DNA from: Chryseobacterium sp. 52
Lineage (GTDB): Bacteria > Bacteroidota > Bacteroidia > Flavobacteriales > Weeksellaceae
NCBI RefSeq assembly: GCF_002754245.1
Contig: NZ_PEEX01000001.1
Location: forward strand, 3,700,001-3,764,000
DNA length: 64,000 nt
Direction of reading: 5' to 3'
In this document: positions 17,185 through 25,964 of the stretch, one piece after another
How positions within the stretch are numbered: the stretch's first letter is position 1
How the letters are laid out: each line of letters opens with the position of its first letter
Made by a program: the position numbers and the translations under genes
The notes under the pieces: model-generated
Database searches by the model: none
Told to the model about the DNA's origin: nothing
Seen by the model: the letters and a program-made list of their open reading frames with translations, nothing else

Positions 17185-17275
17185 CCTATAACAGCAGTTT
17201 GGCAAGATGAAAGTATTAGTATAAAATTCAACGGAAATTCTTCGATTTCCGCCACTTTACCAAGCTTAAAACCTT
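17185..17275 (+). repeat. attC-like imperfect dyad between helicase and GLPGLI genes
   Basis: The segment starts with CCTATAACAGCAGTTTGGCA and ends with CCACTTTACCAAGCTTAAAA. The TTTGGCAAG and CTTTACCAAG halves form an imperfect inverted repeat. Between them is a perfect 7-bp hairpin (CGGAAAT / ATTTCCG, 17232-17251). The layout recalls the AACAGC...GTTTGGC dyads between accessory genes in many Bacteroidota genomes, which look like integron attC sites. Confidence 0.4.
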
Positions 17276-17308
17276 TACTATAAATTTTCACACAAAAATA
17301 CACCACAA

Positions 17309-18097
17309 ATGAAATATATTTTTTTCTTTCTTATAATTTCAACATATTGTTTTTCACAAACATTTAGTTTTATATACGAAACTAAATATAAACTAAATAC
17401 TGAAAACCCTGATGACATCAATAAAGATAATATGATTTTGGATTTTAATGGCAGCAGCTCAATTTTTAGGGAATTACAAAATAAAAAAACGGATTCATTA
17501 AAATTAAATAACAGCAATGGAATGGTTAAAATGGGAATTGAAAATCAATTCTACGTCAAAAAAGATTTAGCCCAAAACAAAATAGAAAAAATTGTAACTT
17601 ATTTAGGAACCGATTATCTTCTTCCGATTGATGAAAAATTAAATTGGAAAATTATTTCAGAACAGAAAACAATAGGAAAATATAAAACTCAAAAATCCGA
17701 AACAAATTATGGCGGAAGAAATTGGATTGCCTTGTTTACAACGGATTTACCGTTTAGTGATGGTCCCTATGTTTTCAGTGGTTTGCCTGGCTTAATTATT
17801 TCGATTCACGACACTAATAATGACTACTCCTTCAATTTGATACAAGTGAAAAAAGGCGGAAATATTTTTGATGCCCGAACAAAAACAATAAAAATCGATT
17901 GGAAAAAATTTGAAACTTTAGCAAAATCATATTACAATGATCCTTATGATTTAAACTCTAAAGTTGGAAGAAAAGTTACCATGACGGATCCTAGCGGAAA
18001 TAAATTGGATATAGCAGAAATGAGCAAAAATAGCCAAAATGATATTATACAACAAAGTAATCCGTTGGAATTAAACCATAAAGTAAAATACAAATAA
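17309..18097 (+). CDS. GLPGLI family secreted protein
   Basis: 262 aa. The signal peptide is MKYIFFFLIISTYCFSQ. The family signature GPYVFSGLPGLIISIHDT is at about residues 150-167. GLPGLI proteins are common in Bacteroidota and of unknown function; they are usually exported and often sit beside TonB receptors or peptidases. Here the gene follows the helicase gene in a segment of similar base composition, so it may have arrived with it. It ends at a bidirectional terminator. Confidence 0.88.
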   Translation: MKYIFFFLIISTYCFSQTFSFIYETKYKLNTENPDDINKDNMILDFNGSSSIFRELQNKKTDSLKLNNSNGMVKMGIENQFYVKKDLAQNKIEKIVTYLGTDYLLPIDEKLNWKIISEQKTIGKYKTQKSETNYGGRNWIALFTTDLPFSDGPYVFSGLPGLIISIHDTNNDYSFNLIQVKKGGNIFDARTKTIKIDWKKFETLAKSYYNDPYDLNSKVGRKVTMTDPSGNKLDIAEMSKNSQNDIIQQSNPLELNHKVKYK

Positions 18098-18143
18098 GAA
18101 CTTCTGCTAATGTTGTATTTGCAAAAGTAAATATAAAACAAGA

Positions 18144-18167
18144 AAAACCTGCCTCACGGCAGGTTTT
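18144..18167. terminator. Bidirectional terminator
   Basis: AAAACCTGCC (18144-18153) and GGCAGGTTTT (18158-18167) form a 10-bp stem with loop TCAC. It separates the converging GLPGLI gene and the gene whose stop is at 18173. Confidence 0.85.
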
Positions 18168-18172
18168 GTTAT

Positions 18173-18931
18173 TTACAAATGAAAATATCGTGGATCCGGA
18201 TATTGAAATTCAAAATCCAAATCTGAAATTAATTTTGCTGGGGATATGGTTCTTCCTTGCGTGGTACGGTCACCGGAATACGGCAGATCTTTCTGCGCGT
18301 TGATAATCTCCTCTTTATTAGGATGAACAGGTGCCACCACATTATAAACTTTGGATTGGGACTGGTTGTTCAGCATTTTTTCAACCACGGAACAGATATC
18401 CGCATAATGAATATGATTCACCAGCAGATCCAGATTGGAAATATTATAATTCTTTAAAAGCCGCTGATCTCCCATTAATCCTGCCAATCTTAAAATATTG
18501 ACGTGCGGAAATCTGCTTTTTATAACGCTCTCACTCGGAACCTCATCCGCAGATTGATCATCTTCCGTAAATTCTTTTTCAATATTGGGATACACTCCTG
18601 TAGAACTCATCAAATAGAGCTGGCCTTTGTAATCCCCAAGAAACGTCAGTAAGTTCTGCGCTTTTTCCTGTAACGGAATTTCAGCACCGCGCACTCCCGC
18701 AAACGGAACCGTAATAATCACCGCATCCAATTGTGGCACAACTTCCCATTCTGTGATTGTTTCATCTCTATCATCCGGAAAATCAATTACTGTTGTATGA
18801 TAGCCTTTTGAGGTTAAATTTTCTACTTTAGATGGCGATGTAGTGGTGGTGAAAATTTCATACTGACCGGATAATCTCTCCGCCATATGGCCACCCAACC
18901 AGCCACATCCTATAATTCCTATTTTTTTCAT
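18173..18931 (-). CDS. NAD(P)-dependent epimerase-like protein (YeeZ-type)
   Basis: 252 aa, cytoplasmic. The Rossmann motif IGIIGCGWLGGHMAERL starts at residue 4. YLMSSTGVYP (about residue 104) matches the Ser/Tyr region of extended SDR enzymes such as YeeZ/YbjS, although the classic YxxxK is not evident. The C-terminus (VVAPVHPNKEEII) is typical of this group. The substrate is unknown. The gene is monocistronic. Confidence 0.75.
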   Translation of the reverse strand: MKKIGIIGCGWLGGHMAERLSGQYEIFTTTTSPSKVENLTSKGYHTTVIDFPDDRDETITEWEVVPQLDAVIITVPFAGVRGAEIPLQEKAQNLLTFLGDYKGQLYLMSSTGVYPNIEKEFTEDDQSADEVPSESVIKSRFPHVNILRLAGLMGDQRLLKNYNISNLDLLVNHIHYADICSVVEKMLNNQSQSKVYNVVAPVHPNKEEIINAQKDLPYSGDRTTQGRTISPAKLISDLDFEFQYPDPRYFHL

Positions 18932-19031
18932 TGTTTATCTATTACATTATTTGTTGCAACAAGCTGTCTTTATATACCCATATTTCTGATTGGTGAAAAT
19001 CATTTAAAACTAAAGAAGTTCCCTCTTTACG

Positions 19032-19487
19032 CTATCCACTTGATAAAGCTCTAGTATAGAAATTTAAAAAGGTTAAAATACCGATCGTGTTATTAAAATC
19101 TTCATCTATTTCCGCGTTATATATCATTTTAAAAAACGTTTGTCTGTAACGCAGGCTTACCAATAATTTGTCGTTACTGTTATACAAATTCAGTTGCTTA
19201 GACAGCCAGCCTTTATATTGGTAGGTGTACACTTCTGTATGATTGCCGTAATAAAATATCCTGTTTTTTGAAGAATCAGTTCGTACAACTAATTTTCCGG
19301 ACTGATCAAAAACATTAATTCCATTCAACAAAAATCCTGGATACTTTATTTTATAAACTTCTTCTCCTATTTTTATTCTATCATTAAGAGCAGCAATAAA
19401 TCCAAATAAAAGCTCCCCTACAAGTTCTTCTTTCTCGTTGAATAACTGACACGAGTTGCCGGATTCTTTTGTTTTAAAAAGCTTCAT
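19032..19487 (-). CDS. Hypothetical protein, predicted beta-rich
   Basis: 151 aa, no signal peptide. Alternating hydrophobic strands and turns (GEEVYKIKYPGFLLNGINVFDQSGKLVV, NRIFYYGNHTEVYTY) suggest a beta-barrel or beta-sandwich fold, distantly reminiscent of LURP/Tubby-like proteins. I do not recognise a family with confidence. There is no clear partner among its neighbours. Confidence 0.55.
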   Translation of the reverse strand: MKLFKTKESGNSCQLFNEKEELVGELLFGFIAALNDRIKIGEEVYKIKYPGFLLNGINVFDQSGKLVVRTDSSKNRIFYYGNHTEVYTYQYKGWLSKQLNLYNSNDKLLVSLRYRQTFFKMIYNAEIDEDFNNTIGILTFLNFYTRALSSG

Positions 19488-19558
19488 GCATTATAAGTTA
19501 AAAATTAAAACAAACTGTCATTTACTCAGCTGAACTATTTATTTTTTCAATGTGCATT

Positions 19559-20476
19559 CTACTTAAGATTCGGGAATATTTTCTTTCTGAACATGAAAAC
19601 AATTATTGCTGAAGAAAGCAACGAGAATATAGCTAACGCCATTTCAATTCTTTCTTCTGTAGATTCATCAAGTAAATGATTTTGAACTTTTTGAGCTGTT
19701 TTTATCGATGATAAATAAAGTATTCTTTGTTTTATAATTGGATTTTTAAAGCCATAAGTTTCCGCCATATCATAGTCTCTTGAGGCTTCATCTTTAAACT
19801 TCATTAAAGCTGCCACATTTCCCAGATCAAAAAATAACTGAGCAACAATTTTGTCTTCGGGACTTACAAAAGAGATCCTTTCATTTAACTGATAATAAAG
19901 AGATTTCCGAAGTTTATACAACTCTTCTTTAGTTAAATTTGTTTCAGGGATTCTTTTGTTTCCAAAATCAGTTTGAATGAATGACTCCGAAGTATACAAT
20001 TGATCTCCTTTAATTTTTGCTTTCAAAATATTGGCATGGATCCACTCTGAACCGAAATGTGATTCTGAATTGATATCAATAGACTTCTGTATCCATTTCA
20101 AAGCTTCTTTATTATTTCCCTCGAGTTCATAAGCTGTCCCCATATTAGAAGCCGTAGAGTATCTTCCCGGAGCAATAGACTCAATCCTTTTATAAAGTTC
20201 TATGGCTTCTTTGTATTTTTTAAGAATAATCAGGATATAGCCTTTATCTGACAAATAATCCAGATCGTTCGTTCTTTTGTACTCTTTTTCCAGCCCCTCC
20301 AACGTTTTTTCCAGAGTTTCAGAGTTATTAAAACTATGACCTCTGGGAACAAATCCATTAAAATCCGTATAAATATTAGTCCCGTCTTTGAGATCTTTGG
20401 TTTCTCCATTAAGACAGGCCAGCACTGGAATTGAAAATAAAGAACAAAACATCAAACTTAAAAAGAGTTTTCTCAT
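19559..20476 (-). CDS. Tetratricopeptide-repeat protein, exported and membrane-anchored
   Basis: 305 aa. It has a signal peptide (MRKLFLSLMFCSLFSIPVLA) and a Cys right after it (ACLNGE). TPR-like helices occupy residues about 55-145 (KGYILIILKKYKEAIELYKRI; GTAYELEGNNKEALKWIQKSI). A C-terminal hydrophobic helix (IEMALAIFSLLSSAIIVFMF) is followed by a short basic tail. It probably scaffolds proteins on the periplasmic face of the inner membrane. No partner is evident nearby. Confidence 0.75.
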   Translation of the reverse strand: MRKLFLSLMFCSLFSIPVLACLNGETKDLKDGTNIYTDFNGFVPRGHSFNNSETLEKTLEGLEKEYKRTNDLDYLSDKGYILIILKKYKEAIELYKRIESIAPGRYSTASNMGTAYELEGNNKEALKWIQKSIDINSESHFGSEWIHANILKAKIKGDQLYTSESFIQTDFGNKRIPETNLTKEELYKLRKSLYYQLNERISFVSPEDKIVAQLFFDLGNVAALMKFKDEASRDYDMAETYGFKNPIIKQRILYLSSIKTAQKVQNHLLDESTEERIEMALAIFSLLSSAIIVFMFRKKIFPNLK

Positions 20477-20527
20477 AGACCGTTATCTGAAATTTTATAT
20501 TAGAATATTTGTGACTAGTTATCGTGC

Positions 20528-20568
20528 TAAAAATAAAAAAACTTTGCTATACAAAATACAGCAAAGTT
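20528..20568 (-). terminator. Terminator of hutU
   Basis: AACTTTGCT (20540-20548) pairs with AGCAAAGTT (20560-20568). On the minus strand it is followed by TTTTTTATTTTTA. It lies 27 nt past the hutU stop codon. Confidence 0.8.
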
Positions 20569-20594
20569 CTTTATTCTATATTTTTTCTGTCTAT

Positions 20595-22580
20595 TTAAAA
20601 CAAATCCTCATCTACAAAATTCGGAAGGGTTACTTTCAGATTTGGTTCTGCTTCCATCGCTCTTTTAATAGCGAAAACAGCGCCTTCATTTCTGGCCCAG
20701 CTTCTTCTTGAAATTCCGTTGTTAACGTCCCAGAAAAGCATAGATTTCAGTCTTCTGCCTGCATCTTCGCTTCCATCCAGCAACATTCCGAAACCACCGT
20801 TGATTACTTCGCCCCAGCCTACTCCTCCGCCATTGTGAATAGATACCCACGTTGCCCCACGGAAACTGTCGCCAATCACGTTGTGAATCGCCATATCTGC
20901 GGTAAATCTTGACCCGTCATAAATATTGGAAGTCTCTCTGTACGGAGAATCTGTTCCTGAAACATCATGATGATCTCTTCCTAAAACGACTGGCCCGATC
21001 TCCCCGTTTTTAATTGCATTATTGAATGCCTCGGCAATCTTCATTCTTCCTTCTGCATCCGCATAAAGAATTCTTGCCTGAGAACCTACAACGAGCTTAT
21101 TTTCCTGAGCCCCTCTGATCCACTGGATATTGTCTTTCATCTGCTGCTGAATCTCTTCCGGAGAGTTTTTCACCATTTCTTCTAAAACAGCGCATGCAAT
21201 ATGATCTGTTTTCTGCAGGTCTTCCGGATTTCCACTTGCACACACCCAACGGAATGGCCCGAATCCGTAATCGAAGCACATAGGCCCCATAATATCCTGA
21301 ACATAGCTTGGATATTTGAATTCTCTTCCAAGACTTGGATTTTCTGCCATTACATCTGCTCCAGCTCTTGAAGCTTCCAGTAAAAAGGCATTTCCATAAT
21401 CAAAGAAATAGGTTCCTTTCCGGGTATGTTTATTAATCGCTGCTGCGTGTCTTCTTAATGTTTCCTGAACTTTTTCTTTGAATAATTCAGGATCTTCAGC
21501 CATCATGGTATTCGATTCTTCAAAACTCTGCCCTGCCGGATAATAGCCTCCGGCCCAAGGGTTATGAAGCGATGTCTGATCTGACCCGATATCTATTTTT
21601 AAATTTTTCTCGTCAAATTTCTCCCAAACTTCAACGATATTTCCAAGGTAAGCAAGAGAAACAGTCTCTTTATTTTCCTGAGCTTTTCTTACTCTTTCTA
21701 TTAATTCATCCATGTTCTCATAGATCTCATTCACCCACTTCTGTTCGTGACGGATTCTAGTGATTTTTGGATTTACTTCAGCACATACGGTAACACAGCC
21801 TGCAATATTTCCTGCTTTAGGCTGTGCGCCACTCATTCCTCCCAATCCGGAAGTTACAAAAAGGCCTCCCTGCGGTTCTTTTTTGATCTTTCTGAAAGCA
21901 TTCAGAACAGTAATCGTAGTTCCGTGAACAATTCCCTGCGGACCAATATACATATAACTTCCTGCCGTCATCTGTCCGTACTGGGTAACCCCCAGCGCAT
22001 TGAATTTCTCCCAATCATCCGGTTTGGAATAATTAGGAATCATCATTCCGTTTGTTACCACAACTCTCGGTGCATCTTTATGAGACGGAAAAAGTCCCAT
22101 CGGATGGCCGGAATACATGGTCAACGTCTGTTCATCCGTCATCTCCGACAGATATTTCATCGTTAAAAGATACTGTGCCCAGTTTGAAAAAACAGCTCCG
22201 TTTCCTCCATACGTGATCAACTCGTGAGGATGTTGTGCTACAGCATAATCCAGGTTATTCTGGATCATCAGCATAATGGCTTTTGCCTGCTCGGACTTCC
22301 CGGGGTACTCCGCGATATTCCTTGCCTTCATTTCATAATCCGGACGGAAACGGTACATATAGATTCTCCCGTATTTCTCCAGCTCCTCTTTAAACTCAGG
22401 CAACAGTTCTGCATGAAACTGTGGCTCGAAATAACGCAAGGCATTTTTCAGGGCAAGCTTTTTCTCTTCTTCTCCTAAAATTTCTTTACGCTTCGGTGCA
22501 TGGTTGATATTGGTTTCGTATGGTTTAGGCTGTGGCAGCTGATTCGGAATCCCCTGCTGTATCTGTTCTTGAAATGTCAT
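20595..22580 (-). CDS. hutU: Urocanate hydratase
   Basis: 661 aa. It converts urocanate to 4-imidazolone-5-propionate in histidine degradation, using NAD+ as a prosthetic group. Recognisable blocks include ITYGGNGAVFSNWAQYLLTM, TLTMYSGHPMGLFPSH, GQMTAGSYMYIGPQGIVHGT, GLGGMSGAQPKA, and the C-terminal SIHNGGGVGWGEVINGGFGM. At 661 aa it is longer than the common bacterial form (about 555 aa) and closer in length to the eukaryotic-type enzyme. No other hut gene is in the window, so the pathway is split in this genome. Confidence 0.95.
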   Translation of the reverse strand: MTFQEQIQQGIPNQLPQPKPYETNINHAPKRKEILGEEEKKLALKNALRYFEPQFHAELLPEFKEELEKYGRIYMYRFRPDYEMKARNIAEYPGKSEQAKAIMLMIQNNLDYAVAQHPHELITYGGNGAVFSNWAQYLLTMKYLSEMTDEQTLTMYSGHPMGLFPSHKDAPRVVVTNGMMIPNYSKPDDWEKFNALGVTQYGQMTAGSYMYIGPQGIVHGTTITVLNAFRKIKKEPQGGLFVTSGLGGMSGAQPKAGNIAGCVTVCAEVNPKITRIRHEQKWVNEIYENMDELIERVRKAQENKETVSLAYLGNIVEVWEKFDEKNLKIDIGSDQTSLHNPWAGGYYPAGQSFEESNTMMAEDPELFKEKVQETLRRHAAAINKHTRKGTYFFDYGNAFLLEASRAGADVMAENPSLGREFKYPSYVQDIMGPMCFDYGFGPFRWVCASGNPEDLQKTDHIACAVLEEMVKNSPEEIQQQMKDNIQWIRGAQENKLVVGSQARILYADAEGRMKIAEAFNNAIKNGEIGPVVLGRDHHDVSGTDSPYRETSNIYDGSRFTADMAIHNVIGDSFRGATWVSIHNGGGVGWGEVINGGFGMLLDGSEDAGRRLKSMLFWDVNNGISRRSWARNEGAVFAIKRAMEAEPNLKVTLPNFVDEDLF

Positions 22581-22712
22581 ATTGCTATCTAGTTCAATGT
22601 TTAGAATTCAACGTTTTGAAGTTTTAAAGATATTCAAATTCGAAAATATAGGCAAGGGAAAAGGAAATTTGGTAATATGCGGATCTGACTCTATTCAAGT
22701 TACCGACTGAAA

Positions 22713-22773
22713 ATTCCCATCCTTTGGAGGGGTGGATTTCAAAATTCAGGGAATTTTGGAAGACGGGGTGGTT
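22713..22773 (+). repeat. Left inverted repeat of the DUF559 unit (hairpin repeat)
   Basis: It consists of core ATTCCCATCCTTTGGAGGGG, then TGGATT, a 22-nt variable middle, and AGACGGGGTGGT. The inverse complement of the segment at 23204-23255 has the same two cores, with a 14-nt middle. The first core is itself a near-palindrome (CCCATCC-TTT-GGAGGGG). The middle contains a perfect hairpin CAAAATTC-AGG-GAATTTTG (22740-22758), and the DUF559 stop codon lies inside it. Confidence 0.75.
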
Positions 22774-23183
22774 CCAAAATACTGAATAATAAAATACTCC
22801 AGATCTTTCATGACTATTTTGATATTATTCCTTACATCAAAATCTGTGATTCTGAAAACAAGAAGTCCTAAGGACTCAAGGTATTCCTGTCTGATTCCGT
22901 CATCCACTTCTTGTCCATCATGGCTGGAACCGTCAATTTCAACAATTAAGCCTAAAGTTTTCACATAGAAATCCACGATATAATTGCCAATAATTCTTTG
23001 TCTGTCAAAATCAATATCATGAAATGTTCCGGCCCGGACTTTTTTCCAGAAAAGGACCTCACCTAAGATTCCTGCTTTTCGTTTTTCTTTTAGCAATGGG
23101 ACTAAATGAGGATTAAAAGGTAGGTTTTCTACAAAGTTTCTATAGATAGGAACGTTGTGAATCTGCGTTAGGATTTCTTTCAT
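22746..23183 (-). CDS. DUF559 (Vsr-like) endonuclease-domain protein
   Basis: 145 aa. The domain runs from GEVLFWKKVRAG through the PD-(D/E)xK-like core: IGNYIVDFYVKTLGLIVEIDG with SSHDGQEVDDGIRQEYLESLG and RITD. This is the DUF559 family, related to very-short-patch-repair endonucleases. The gene starts at 23183, and its last codons (GTTPSSKIP) lie within the flanking repeat at 22713-22773. A second, inverted copy of the repeat begins 20 nt upstream of the start. This arrangement recurs in Bacteroidota and suggests the nuclease and repeats form one unit. The target is unknown. Confidence 0.88.
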   Translation of the reverse strand: MKEILTQIHNVPIYRNFVENLPFNPHLVPLLKEKRKAGILGEVLFWKKVRAGTFHDIDFDRQRIIGNYIVDFYVKTLGLIVEIDGSSHDGQEVDDGIRQEYLESLGLLVFRITDFDVRNNIKIVMKDLEYFIIQYFGTTPSSKIP

Positions 23184-23203
23184 TGTTTGTGTTTTTCTTT
23201 TTT

Positions 23204-23255
23204 ACCACCCCGTCTTCTCCTTTCAGTCGAATCCACCCCTCCAAAGGAGGGGAAT
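23204..23255 (-). repeat. Right inverted repeat of the DUF559 unit (hairpin repeat)
   Basis: It contains ACCACCCCGTCTTCTCC, a variable middle, and AATCCACCCCTCC-AAA-GGAGGGGAAT. The last block holds a perfect 7-bp hairpin CCCCTCC / GGAGGGG with loop AAA (23236-23252). It is the inverse complement of the left copy in both conserved cores. Confidence 0.75.
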
Positions 23256-23284
23256 GCTATTTCTCAGATAACAAGTGGTTTCCA

Positions 23285-23317
23285 AAAATAAAAAAACCTC
23301 ACTGAAAATCAGTAAGG
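23285..23317 (-). terminator. Terminator of the acidic small protein gene
   Basis: CCTCACTGA (23297-23305) and TCAGTAAGG (23309-23317) pair with one wobble or mismatch. On the minus strand it is followed by TTTTTTTATTTT. It lies 25 nt past the stop at 23342. Confidence 0.7.
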
Positions 23318-23341
23318 CTGTCTTATTTTATCCGTTCAAAA

Positions 23342-23635
23342 TTACGTTAAAACATCATCGTTTTCTTCTTCGTGGTCGTCTTTATTATCACTGGTGCTCC
23401 AATAATTATTTTCTTCATCTTCAGAGCCGATTTCCTCCATGTCATTATCCTCATCAGAACCCGGAACATCAAGATCCATCTCCATTTCGTATTCTTCATC
23501 CCCTTCATTCAATATGGGATTTCCATCTCCATCCAATGGGATATGCTTTTCTTTGTTAAAGAGATCTTCGTTCGGATTATAATCCATTTCTTTTAACTTT
23601 CTATTTTGTTCGTTGATATTATCTTCTGGTATCAT
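23342..23635 (-). CDS. Small highly acidic protein, unknown function
   Basis: 97 aa with more than 35 percent Asp+Glu. It has an NPxED-like segment (MDYNPNEDLFNKEKHIPLDGDGNPI), then acidic low-complexity sequence (EEYEMEMDLDVPGSDEDNDMEEIG). No signal peptide. Such proteins are conserved among Chryseobacterium relatives but their role is unknown. The clean terminator and coding-like composition argue that it is real. Confidence 0.6.
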   Translation of the reverse strand: MIPEDNINEQNRKLKEMDYNPNEDLFNKEKHIPLDGDGNPILNEGDEEYEMEMDLDVPGSDEDNDMEEIGSEDEENNYWSTSDNKDDHEEENDDVLT

Positions 23636-23723
23636 AATATAAGTATTTGATGTTGATGATTACAGAACAAAAATAATTCCAACGTGCCTCTTTGCTGACA
23701 GGGATTTGCAAAAAAGAGTAAAA

Positions 23724-25871
23724 CTAGTTGGCAAGGTCATTATTGTTTATTTTCCGCTGAGTTGTTTTAATTTCGTCTTTCAGTTTTCCGAATTTATAAA
23801 TGATATTGATTCCTACTGACCTGTAATAGTCCCTGACACTATTATTCTGCTCAAACGTTTCACCGAAAGTTTCTGTAACCGCTTTTCTATAGGTATTAAA
23901 AGGATTATTAATGTAAGCAGAAAAAGAAAGCTGATTCTTAAGAACGCTTTTACTGACACTGAAAGATGAACCTGTAAACGCATTGGTAGTATTTTGCAAG
24001 CCTGCGGGCATTTTACTATTGATTTCCAGATTCGAATGCACAGTCCAGCTATTTTCAAACTGATACCCTGCCGACAGATAAAGATAATACGTAAACATGT
24101 TATTTTCTATCAAGCCGTTGTCAGCTTTTCCTTTGATAAAAAACACGGCAGAATTTCCGTTTATGCTTAGGTTTAGTTTTTTAGTTACCGGATAATTAAG
24201 ATAATAATCGAGTCCTACTCTGCTTGCCTTACTCGAATTTTCATAGGTTGTTTTTGTGACATTTGCCACAGGATCATAAGTGGAAACTTTCAGATCAATT
24301 TTATTGGAAAAGGAATAGGAAAGCCCCACATTCAGATTTATTTTTTTATTATAGGAATAACTTGTCATAAAATCATTGTTTACAACCGGTTTTAAATAAG
24401 GATTTCCACTTGTTTCAAAATAGGGATTTGATTTATTGACAAATGGATTCAGCCGGATGATTCCCGGTCTTTTGATCCGTTGTGAAAAGCCAAAACTGAC
24501 ACTGTGTTTATCTTTCCACGTTTTACCTATTGAAATATTCGGAATAAAGTTGAAATAATTCTGATCCACTTTTGCGTCCGTGGAAATAAAATTCACATGA
24601 GTTCCCGTTCCTTCCGCTCTTACACCCGTCTGAAAATTCCAGTTTAATAAGGAAAATTTTGCAGAAATATACGCTCCGAAAATATTTTGCCTATTGGTAA
24701 ATTCATCTGAATTATTGACATTTTCCGGAACAGACATATAATCACTGTTGTTTTTTCTAAGTATTGCTTTCAACCCGGTTTCAAAATCTATTTTCTTTAT
24801 CTTTTTTACAAAATCGATTTGAAAAGAATGTTCGCTGCTCCGGTTCGCATTATACTGATCAATTCTGTTTGATAAATTATTGATATAATTTTGAATATCC
24901 GAGATACCCGTTATTTTATCATCGTAAGTATTGAATTTGTAAGACAGTGTTAAAAGCTGGCTTTTATCATGCTTAAAACCGATCTGATAATTCGCAGAAG
25001 TTTCAAAACCGCTTCCTTTACTTTTTGAATCATTATTCGAATGATTACTTTCATTAAGTATATCCTGCTGATAAAAATAAGAATCCAGATTATTTTCAGA
25101 TGTGTTCCTGGAAAGATTTGAACCCAGCTGCACGTTTAGCAGATGTAAACTGTCTGTTTCATAGCTTGCATTCACATTAAAATAGCCTCCGTTTCCTTTG
25201 CTTGAAACTCTTCCGTTCTGCTGAAGAGCAGTAGAGATCGTATTCTGACGGTTCTGATAATCAATTTCGGGATTGTTCCTGAAAAAACCGCCTCCATATG
25301 CTGATATTCCCAGCTTTTTCTGTTGTAAATTTAAAGAGAATCCCAGATTCTGCTCCTGTTTAGGGAATCTCATTCCGAAATTAACGGAAGCATTGTATCC
25401 GTCACTTATTTTTTTTGTAGTAATGATATTGATAATTCCCGACACTCCTTCTGCGTCATATTTTGAGGATGGATTGGTAATAATTTCTATATTCTGAATG
25501 GTATTGGCAGACATACTTTTCAAGACTTCTTTTGCATTGCTGTTCAGAAGCTGTGTTTCTTTCCCGTTCATCAGAATTTTAAAGTTCGTATTTCCTTTAA
25601 AAAGAATGTTTTCATTGCTATCAACGGATAAATAAGGCAGCTTTTTCATCAATTCCATTAAGCTTTTTGACTGACTTTCCGGATCTGCCTGAACGTTATA
25701 CACAAGACCATCAATTTTATGTTTAATGATGTTTTTTTTACCTTGTATAACCACTTCTTTTATGGATGTTTCCTGCTGTTTTCCTATACTGTCTTTTTTT
25801 GATTCCTGAGCCTGTATCTTATTGATGAACAGGATTGAGAAAAGGATTCCAGGGAGGTGTAATGTTTTCAT
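23724..25871 (-). CDS. Outer-membrane beta-barrel family protein (TonB-receptor-like)
   Basis: 715 aa from ATG 25871 (MKTLHLPGILFSILFINKIQAQ signal peptide). An ATG at 25892 adds seven residues before the signal. A plug-like segment (IIKHKIDGLVYNVQ; SLMELMKKLPYLSVDSNENILFKG; IQNIEIITNPSSKYDAEG; GIINIITTK) is followed by a beta barrel of about 550 residues. This is the OMP_b-brl_3 family, which resembles TonB-dependent receptors but usually lacks an obvious transport substrate. No CarboxypepD-reg-like domain is visible here. It is transcribed as a single gene. Confidence 0.82.
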   Translation of the reverse strand: MKTLHLPGILFSILFINKIQAQESKKDSIGKQQETSIKEVVIQGKKNIIKHKIDGLVYNVQADPESQSKSLMELMKKLPYLSVDSNENILFKGNTNFKILMNGKETQLLNSNAKEVLKSMSANTIQNIEIITNPSSKYDAEGVSGIINIITTKKISDGYNASVNFGMRFPKQEQNLGFSLNLQQKKLGISAYGGGFFRNNPEIDYQNRQNTISTALQQNGRVSSKGNGGYFNVNASYETDSLHLLNVQLGSNLSRNTSENNLDSYFYQQDILNESNHSNNDSKSKGSGFETSANYQIGFKHDKSQLLTLSYKFNTYDDKITGISDIQNYINNLSNRIDQYNANRSSEHSFQIDFVKKIKKIDFETGLKAILRKNNSDYMSVPENVNNSDEFTNRQNIFGAYISAKFSLLNWNFQTGVRAEGTGTHVNFISTDAKVDQNYFNFIPNISIGKTWKDKHSVSFGFSQRIKRPGIIRLNPFVNKSNPYFETSGNPYLKPVVNNDFMTSYSYNKKINLNVGLSYSFSNKIDLKVSTYDPVANVTKTTYENSSKASRVGLDYYLNYPVTKKLNLSINGNSAVFFIKGKADNGLIENNMFTYYLYLSAGYQFENSWTVHSNLEINSKMPAGLQNTTNAFTGSSFSVSKSVLKNQLSFSAYINNPFNTYRKAVTETFGETFEQNNSVRDYYRSVGINIIYKFGKLKDEIKTTQRKINNNDLAN

Positions 25872-25964
25872 AATAAGTTGATATAAGGGCATAAAAATCC
25901 CCGGAGCAGTTTTTTTGCTCTTAAAAAGGTTCAGGATTTTTATTGATTAATTAAGTAGAGAAGG

